Of a stretch of DNA of 64,000 nucleotides, positions 57,269 to 64,000 are shown one piece after another. The stretch is from assembly GCA_910589415.1 (NCBI GenBank), contig OU342637.1, positions 42,128,162 through 42,192,161 on the forward strand, read 5' to 3'. Source of the stretch: Malachius bipustulatus (taxonomy: Eukaryota > Arthropoda > Insecta > Coleoptera > Melyridae). Below the pieces are notes generated by a model. The model was not told where the DNA came from, ran no database searches, and worked only from the letters and a program-made list of their open reading frames with translations. Made by a program: the position numbers and the translations under genes. How positions within the stretch are numbered: position 1 is the stretch's first letter; each line of letters starts with the position of its first letter.

Positions 57269-59065
57269 TTACGTTGTGATTTCACTTGAATCTATTTCGT
57301 TACTTCGTTCAATCTTCATTACTTTCTCTATTGTCAACTTCTTCTCTTCTTTGACCACTCTCAAGTCTGGTCTGTCTAATGCAGAACGTCCGATAATCAT
57401 TTCTTTGTCTTGGGCTTCATTTGGTACGATGAGCACTTCTACTTCGATGTCAATTCCATCTACTTCTATAACCAAGGTTCTTTTCCCAATAACTTGGCAT
57501 TTTCCTTCTCCGAACCCCTTCAGCACTACAGTCGTTGGTAAATATTTAATTCCATACTTATCTGAAGTTTCTTGTTTCAAAGTAACAACATCGCTTCCCA
57601 AGTCAACGAACGCTACTACTTGCCTGCCATCAATGGAAACAATTTTGTGAAATTCGTCATCTAATTCGTTATGTTTGATTGTTCTGACTGTTCTTGACTT
57701 GACAGCAGTTGTTGAGGAGGAAGACTCAGTCTTCTTTGGACAACCTGGTGCTTTGTGCCCAAATTCGTTGCATTTGAAGCATTTGGTTCCCAAATTCTTC
57801 GATTTACACTCTGAAGCTCTGTGGTTTTTCTCTCCACAATTATAGCAGCGTATTTCACTTGAGTAACTAGAACGTGGTACTTCTTTTTCCATTTTTCTTC
57901 CTTCTACTCTCTGAAATTTGTCATGTCTTTGTTCCTTCGAATGTTTACTTGACTCTTTCTTCTTATTTTTAATTAACTCATAGGTTTCTAACTTTTCTTT
58001 AAATTCTTTTTGACTCCTTGCACCATATAAGATGGCTTTATTGTTGATGTCATCTTCAATTCCATCTATAACATAATGACGTAATGCATCTTTGTCAATT
58101 CTTCCTCTATTTGCTAATTCTTTCATGGTTAAATAATATTCGATCGGCTTTTCATCTGGTTTCATTTTTCTTCGTTGCATAATCTCGTGCAGTTCAGCAG
58201 CATTAATCTTCTTATCAAATTCTGAAAGTAGTTTCTGTCTCAGTTTCTTCCATGAATTAATGTTCTTTTCTGATTGGATAAATAATTTGGCAACACCAAG
58301 TAACCTCTTCTTCGCAAATATCACCATCTGAACATCGTTCCAATTTAATAATTGTGCTGTCTCTTCGAATTCATCAATCCATTCTCTAATCGGAAAATCT
58401 TCTCTACCATAGTATGGTCTAATTGTTTCTTCTACATCTCTGAATGTTAATGCAAATCTGGGTTCTATCTGCTTTGCTTCATATTCTTTCTTCTTGCGTC
58501 TGTCTTCTTTTTGTGTACTTCTATTGGCGTTGCTGCCACTTGTTTTTCTTCTAACTACTTTGTAATCATCTTTCTCATCGTCACTTTCCTCTTCACTTTC
58601 GTCTTCATTATCGTCTTCATTATCACCTTTATCATCGTCTTCTGTATCATCTTCTTTATCGGCATCTTTATCGTCATCTTCGTCATCGTCTGATTCTTTT
58701 TCGTCGTCTTCTTCATCTTTTTCTTCGTTCTTTTCGAGTTCGTGTAAATCATTTAAATTTCGAAAAATTATAGAAATTAAATCCTCCTTACTCTTTTGCT
58801 CAAAGCTTAATGCCAAAATCAAACAACAATGAACTAGTTCTGTGAAATTTAACTTGTCTTGTACATACTGAACCTTCTTTAAATGTTCTCTTGAATTTTC
58901 TTCAAAATTAAACCCTCCAAAACCTCTTAATCTGCTTCTGTTACTTCTATCTCCGTCATCTTCAAATATAAATTTATGTAGTGATTTAATTACCTTCTTT
59001 GACTGAGACTTCAAATTTCCATTAATATTCTGGAATTCACTCAATGATAATGCGGACGACGCCAT
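57269..59065 (-). CDS. Retrotransposon Gag-protease polyprotein (598 aa, intact)
   Basis: It starts at the ATG complementary to 59063-59065 (MASSALSLSEF); a frame open upstream has only TTG. Layout: N-terminal region, a very acidic Asp/Glu stretch (about 118-177), a retrotransposon Gag domain (about 215-365, with WIDEFEETAQLLNW), two CCHC zinc knuckles CYNCGEKNHRASEC and CFKCNEFGHKAPGC, then an aspartic protease-like domain with VAFVDLGSDVV in place of the usual D-T/S-G and a downstream IIGRSALDR. Gag packages the RNA and the protease matures the polyprotein. The whole ORF is free of stops, unusual among the decayed elements here. It ends with TAA, CCT, TAA before the pol remnant. Confidence 0.85.
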   Translation of the reverse strand: MASSALSLSEFQNINGNLKSQSKKVIKSLHKFIFEDDGDRSNRSRLRGFGGFNFEENSREHLKKVQYVQDKLNFTELVHCCLILALSFEQKSKEDLISIIFRNLNDLHELEKNEEKDEEDDEKESDDDEDDDKDADKEDDTEDDDKGDNEDDNEDESEEESDDEKDDYKVVRRKTSGSNANRSTQKEDRRKKKEYEAKQIEPRFALTFRDVEETIRPYYGREDFPIREWIDEFEETAQLLNWNDVQMVIFAKKRLLGVAKLFIQSEKNINSWKKLRQKLLSEFDKKINAAELHEIMQRRKMKPDEKPIEYYLTMKELANRGRIDKDALRHYVIDGIEDDINNKAILYGARSQKEFKEKLETYELIKNKKKESSKHSKEQRHDKFQRVEGRKMEKEVPRSSYSSEIRCYNCGEKNHRASECKSKNLGTKCFKCNEFGHKAPGCPKKTESSSSTTAVKSRTVRTIKHNELDDEFHKIVSIDGRQVVAFVDLGSDVVTLKQETSDKYGIKYLPTTVVLKGFGEGKCQVIGKRTLVIEVDGIDIEVEVLIVPNEAQDKEMIIGRSALDRPDLRVVKEEKKLTIEKVMKIERSNEIDSSEITT

Positions 59066-59110
59066 TATGGTCTCGACTCTCGAACTTCTGTAGTGTAGTA
59101 ATCTTGACAA

Positions 59111-59354
59111 ACTGTATTAGTGACCTAGTTTTTCAGTCGTAATAAAATATCAGATCTACAAAATGCGTTTGGTCTTCATCTTAAAGGTACACCACACCAC
59201 CTGGCATCCGGCGAATTATTGTCTCGATAATCTTACTCCGGGAATAAGGCAACCAAATATGTACGCAGTTCACAAAATTCACGGACCGGCCATTTGACTT
59301 TTCACACACTGATTTTAGGTTGATATTTTTATATTATATCCCACCGCTGCTAAT
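59111..59354 (-). other. Retrotransposon 5' leader
   Basis: Untranslated sequence between the 5' LTR and gag. The bases next to the LTR (minus strand ATTAGCAGCGGTGGGATA) contain a TGG that might start a primer-binding site about 11 nt in, but no tRNA match can be stated. Confidence 0.5.
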
Positions 59355-59516
59355 TGTTAGTCGACCGGGTACAAGTAAATCACGCTTCTTTAGAAATAAT
59401 TTAATGATGAAACAAAAATAATTAAATGTACGGATTGATATGAAAACAAACTTCTTAACGTCTTAATACTCTTCTTAATTAATTATTATCAACTTCCCCT
59501 TTTTCAACTGACGTCT

Positions 59517-62500
59517 CCCAAGTAGCATTTTTAGTGGAGACAACGTGAGGGCCACTGCAGAAGATACATTAAAAGTTCCCGCCACGACCCAGGCAGCACA
59601 GTGACGTTAATTTGACGTCATTTTTTCGACAGTACTTACGTCATTAGTCCATTTATTATGACGTCCAGATGATCAAAAACTGACGTCATTATGTCACAGC
59701 CAAATGACGTCAGTATCTGACGTAAAATGACGTCAAAACATGACGTTAGAAGACGTCAAATATGACGTCAAGATATGACGTTAAAAGACGTCAAATGTGA
59801 CGTAAAAAGACGTCAGAAATGACGTCAATGTGACTGACATGACTATACATATAGGAAATAATAATAATAATTCGACTCATAGGTATCAACAGAATTTATT
59901 TAATAGGTGATTACAGTATCTATACAGTACAAAAAAAATAATAGTAACATAATATTTCAACTTTCAAACATCTGGGTTTTTCTTGGTGTTACCCAGTCAT
60001 CCCTTAATATTGATAAGCCTCCACTTTCTGACGGGGAACATTCGATTAACACAAAGGTCCTCCTTTTGTTGTTCTTATTGTTTACTGCAAAAAAAAGTAT
60101 ATTTGAGTTTGTATTAGCCAAGAAATGTTCGCCTAGAATATTATAATTAGTATTAGATGATTTACTATCTTTTATGGCAGGTGATCTCTCGTATCGTAAG
60201 AAATAAGAGTCAACAAATACCTACGTAGGTACCTACTTGATCTTTATTAGTAAGTTCGAAGTTCGGTTCACATCAAATGTTAATTATTTTTTGTTAGATA
60301 GTCCTAATTAAGGTTACCCTCCATGCTTACGTATAAAACAAATAATTTTGCATTACAAAAGTAATTTTCCCATTTGAATCTGCTATTATAACTAATATTA
60401 TTACCTACCTCGATTATTGCCTATTATTTAAAGCTTACCTTAGCTTGCTGTGTCCTGTGTAAAAAACAGATTTTTGAAAGACGAATGTCTAACCATGCAA
60501 ACACAGTAATTAATAACACCAATCACCACAAATAAGTTCTTCTGCTGACGATCTGCTGAGGGGTGACATGTTAACGAGAACACAAAAACAAAATATTCAA
60601 ATCAAAAGTCAAACAATAAAGTATAAAGGCGATCTGGCATCTGGCTGCTGGAGTCGGAGTCGCTACTACCCCCCGTGCCTAACGTGCCGTGATGGTATTG
60701 CCTAACGGTAACGGTCTTGTACCTGTTCAGGGTTGCCATATTATAGAAGAAAAGAAACTATGGTTCCCGGATTGTCGATATTAGATTGATCAGAAAATGA
60801 TGTTATAATAAAAATAAAATAAACTCAGCATAAACTAAAATTTGATGTGACTTTGAAAACTGGAATTATTGTTTTTGTATTTCAAAAAATTTAGAAAAAT
60901 GTTTTCTTTCTTTGTTATTGAAAGAGAGGTTGTTACCTACCTACTTAAAAAAAACTATTTATAATGTACTTATGAATCAGGAACGTTGATGATTTTGTTA
61001 CATATTATTTATTAAAAAAATCTTGAAATTCATGGAAATCTTTAAATTGTTACAATATTCCATATTATATGTTACGTCTGGCAACGCTGGTCGCTTGCGT
61101 TGCGCTGTCGTCAACCGACCTCCATTATGCGATTAAAACCGAGCATCGATGAGAGTGATGATGATGAACTAATTAGCACCAACCCTGAGCGAGCGAGAGA
61201 GCGAATAGTGGTGCGATTGTGAAATGATGGAAATTGGAAAATGACGGGGTGGATTTTTAATATTAGCATTTATTAGATGTCGATGACGGTCATTGCATCT
61301 ACGCAAAATAATTCTGATGATACGTGAATGCTGAAACAATTTTATAAGTAAATAAAACATAGGTACATATTATTGACCATAATTTTTACGAAATAAAACA
61401 AAAATTGGACTTTTTATAGAACTAAGAAATATCAAATATGTGTCATAGATATGACCTAATATTGTCGTCACATTGACGTTAATTTATAGACGTCGAATTG
61501 ACGTCATAAAATGTGACGTCATTTGGACGTCCTAATTTGGACAAATGACGTCGCAGACCAATAATGACTTAAAATTGACGTCATTAGGACGACAGTGTGC
61601 TACCTGGGGAGTGGTGGTCACATGAAAGCAACGGTTCTATTACGTGGTTACCACTAAAATGGGGAACAATTTTTAAGTGGTTATCTAGTTCCGGCGACGT
61701 GATTAGATCTGATCATGCCACAGCTTGGCCACATCACGGTCACGTGGCCACACCGTGGATGTATGGTGGCGGGCTCTCTTGTATCTTCGCGCAGTCCGCG
61801 CGGCGCGCACATACTAGTTGTTGTTGGGTTTTCGCTCTCTGTTTTACAGCCGCAATGTCATATTTTCACCTTCCTATTCCTATCGTATTTCTAGTCGTGC
61901 TAAACAAAACAAGACCGGGACTGGAAAATGAAGAACTCGACTCATCCTTGAATTGAATCTACATAGGTACCTATACAAAAATTATTACGGAGGAGCGTGC
62001 GGCCGCACTCGTCCAACAAATTACAAACGAACGCAACTTTATTGTGAAACATTTATGTAATAAATCGAAATCTTACTAAGCGCCGCCATAAAAACGACAT
62101 TTAAAAAAAAACTTGAAACGTAATTTCACGTACGGTTAGTGTGTGATAAGCTGTCTGCGACAAGAAGTTATTTTTTATTGATAAATATTACTTACAAGAA
62201 ACGCAAAAGCATTTTTTTTTTAATTCTGTGCCATATTGATCAAAATTTACTATTTATCAGATCGTTTACATAATCTTTGCGGTAATGGCGGCAAGAGGTT
62301 TATCTGTAAATATGGCCGCCTAGGAGAATATAACTTATAAGTGGCGTTTGTCACATTTTACGACTATGAAGGGTTCGTCACTCAAACCGTAGTGGCAAAA
62401 CTGAAAATATTTCACTTCTAGGTGGCTTTCGAATAACAAGTGGCCAAGGGAACTATATGAACTAAAGAACAAGCCAATCGATTTCTTCGTCACATGAAAG

Positions 62501-63480
62501 TGATTTCGAACAGTTATTTAAACCATTCTGTCACTATAGGAAGCCACCTTGATTTCCAATTTATTTGCAATAGTACCTACCTACAATAATTACTGTCGTT
62601 GATAATAATGGAACTTGAAAAATGAATGAAAATAATTTACGTAGGTAGGTTTAGGTTCTCCGTTCTACGTAAATAAACGAAATGAGTGGTCGAAGTACTA
62701 CATTACATGAGGGTTGTAATTGTTTAGGTGATCGTGGTTTGTTTACAAGACCACCATGTTCAACTGATGTATTTTTCTACTATTGTTTTAATTTTCTATA
62801 AGACGTTGTTGAATGTCGAAAACTCCTTTTCTTGCGTGAGATTTTATTATCCATTATTATAATAAGGTTGAAAAGAATTTTAAAACCAACACTGGCACTT
62901 TTCTACAATATACCTACCTACCTAACCCTACTTAGTCTGATTCCTAAACAGTCACCAGTAGGTTATTTTTTCTTAAAAGTTATTTTCGCAAGTTCTTGCC
63001 ACATTTTGGTGGCTCAAATCTTATTCAAATTATCAAAGTTACTTTTCTTGGTGGCAGAATTGTGACGATCGGTGCTACATGCCACTAGAGTGTGATGAAT
63101 CTTCAAAGATATTACAGAAGTTTTGAGAACGATGCGGCCACTTAATATTATCGCTTCAAAGCTGTCGCCACTTTTAAGTGATATTTTAGTGCTCTTTGTT
63201 GGTGACTGCAGCTTTCACTTTCCACTTCATAGTTGTAGAACTTTCAAGTGGTTATTAGGAGGAAAAATAACGTTTTGAGCACCTAAAGTAGCACCAAGAT
63301 GTTATGAAACTATCAAGTGGCCACGCTGGTATGAATGCACCGTGATTACCACTATGAATATAGGATATACAGTTTTTTCTACTGTAAAGTTTTAAATTCA
63401 GTGGAAAATAAGTGATAATCACTTTCTCAAAGTTCCGGTATAAAATGAGAAGGTGGTTGTACCCTCTGATGCTACTTGGG
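59517..63480. mobile_element. DNA transposon 'outer', CCCAAGTAGCA ends, AGTGG-rich, 2 bp CT duplication
   Basis: TIRs of 12 bp (CCCAAGTAGCAT) flanked by CT, shown to be a 2 bp duplication by the uninterrupted second LTR. The region 61610-63480 carries many AGTGG or CCACT boxes (for example near 61669, 62341, 62390, 62442, 63083, 63136, 63168, 63246, 63316, 63349), with two at the left end (59533, 59571). No transposase frame is recognised. It is split near its left end by the 'inner' element. Superfamily unknown; CMC-type elements with short duplications are one possibility. Confidence 0.8.
59588..61608. mobile_element. DNA transposon 'inner', CCCAGG.AGCAC ends, TGACGTCA arrays, 2 bp GA duplication
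   Basis: TIRs CCCAGGCAGCACAGT and, at the right, the inverse of CCCAGGTAGCACACT, flanked by GA on both sides (59586-59587, 61609-61610). Just inside the left TIR (59602-59829) about 15 GACGT cores occur, six of them complete TGACGTCA palindromes; inside the right TIR (61463-61588) there are seven, three complete. The middle 1.6 kb is AT-rich with a short GC-richer stretch (60630-60735) and no recognised enzyme. End sequence and 2 bp duplication match the 'outer' element, suggesting the same superfamily. Confidence 0.8.
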
Positions 63481-63676
63481 CTATCATGCATCGACTCGCA
63501 CTCTGTGTCTACTGCTCCTTCATTACGCTCGGCCCTTCTCCAGACCTGACTGCCTCTACTGCTCGTTTCTGATTTCTGGTGATCGGCATTTTCACATAAC
63601 AGTGTTAATTGTTTAACTTGCTCAGTGACTTTGTGTCACATCCTGGTTGACTGCAAAAATTACGATTCTTTAAATG

Positions 63677-64000
63677 CATGTAACTTATAAACAAAAACGA
63701 ATCAGACCCAGGTTTATTATTATTGGAATTATCCCATCTGGACCGGCTGGCTTGTATGGTGCAAAGGAGTCTAGCGCCCATTCATGTTTGTTGTGGTCTA
63801 TTACCCTTTTTACTAGTTTTCAGTTTTCCCTGGATCCCATTATGTTTGGTACATTTAGGTGAGTACTGTGCGTATGTTCTTCGGGGATGTGTTTTCCCTG
63901 TGTATTTTTCATTGAACCCAGTTTTTTCTGATTGTCCCTCTGCGTCAATCTCTAAAGTCTGGAGTTCTTTCAATCTCCTCACAGTGCCTTTTCCAGGAAT
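63677..64000 (-). pseudogene. LINE (Jockey/R1 group) fragment, linker to RT start, runs off right edge
   Basis: On the minus strand, in two frames, the sequence gives the pre-RT linker and then a WALDSFAPYKPAGPDGIIP block, the diagnostic start of RT in this LINE group (compare the decayed homologue at 27.5 kb). It stops being recognisable near 63690 and is truncated there; the upstream part lies beyond the window. Confidence 0.75.

Larger units (their letters stand above)
56325..63601 (-). mobile_element. Ty3/gypsy-type LTR retrotransposon, pol-deleted, with nested insertion in one LTR
   Basis: Two 281 bp LTRs beginning TGTTAG and ending TAACA lie at 56325-56605 and 59355-63601, the latter split by a 3964 bp insertion. 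GTGT at 56321-56324 and 63602-63605 is the target duplication. Orientation is minus: the split LTR is the 5' LTR. Between the LTRs lie an intact gag-protease ORF and, in the same frame after two stops, a pol remnant in which RT, RNase H and most of integrase have been deleted. Without the insertion the element is about 3.3 kb. A tRNA primer site next to the 5' LTR was not obvious. The near-identity of the LTRs points to a fairly recent insertion. Confidence 0.88.
59355..63601 (-). repeat. 5' LTR, split by the 59517-63480 insertion
   Basis: The LTR parts are 59355-59516 and 63481-63601. They rejoin precisely once the insertion and one copy of the duplicated CT are removed. The promoter and polyadenylation signals of this LTR are therefore separated. 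Confidence 0.88.

Noticed and set aside
58511..58693. Plus-strand frame opposite the acidic region of gag
   Set aside because: It is the antisense reading of Asp/Glu codons, giving a run of Ile/Val/Phe; a shadow of the real ORF.
61597..61956. 119-codon frame near the end of the inner transposon
   Set aside because: It crosses the junction between two nested elements and has no recognisable motif.

Overview
This is an AT-rich, repeat-dense stretch of an animal nuclear genome, almost certainly an insect; a beetle is my guess but nothing here proves the order. The evidence is a split neuropeptide receptor gene with GT-AG introns, insect-type LINEs, a Penelope-like element, Tc1/mariner relatives with a DUF4817-like domain, and a Ty3/gypsy-type LTR element. 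No bacterial, tRNA or rRNA genes were recognised.

Only one host gene is convincing: a class A GPCR of the insect FMRFamide-receptor type on the plus strand. A leader with an acceptor site at 34531/34532 carries three small upstream ORFs, followed by a 257-residue coding exon (TM1-TM5), a 16.2 kb intron (35456-51621), and a second coding exon (51622-51914) with TM6, TM7 and the start of the C-terminal tail. The upstream promoter exon and the tail exon were not found.

The rest is nested mobile DNA. 1-17.3 kb: copies of a 1.6 kb repeat, other dispersed repeats, four distinct box-punctuated hairpins (one of them duplicated) and foldback elements. 17.3-22.2 kb: largely featureless. 22.2-33.9 kb: an 802 bp element with a subterminal motif array; long foldbacks ending CAGGGTG; a LINE interrupted by a DNA transposon with a GGGCGTATCT array; and a Penelope-like remnant with two hammerhead-like ribozyme cores. 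35.5-51.6 kb (the receptor intron): a large foldback holding three further palindromes, an internally deleted LINE, a foldback with a broken DUF4817-type transposase and a SINE, Tc1-like relics and a decayed endonuclease-RT LINE. 53.1-55.6 kb: a long-TIR element with a spliced zinc-domain exon and a minisatellite. 56.3-63.6 kb: an LTR retrotransposon with an intact gag-protease ORF but most of pol deleted, one LTR of which is split by a DNA transposon that is itself split by another carrying arrays of TGACGTCA. A LINE fragment runs off the right edge.

The recurring theme is palindromes inside palindromes: CAGGGTG-ended foldbacks occur in concentric layers, and a separate set of hairpins has unrelated stems but shared GCGAG-type boxes.
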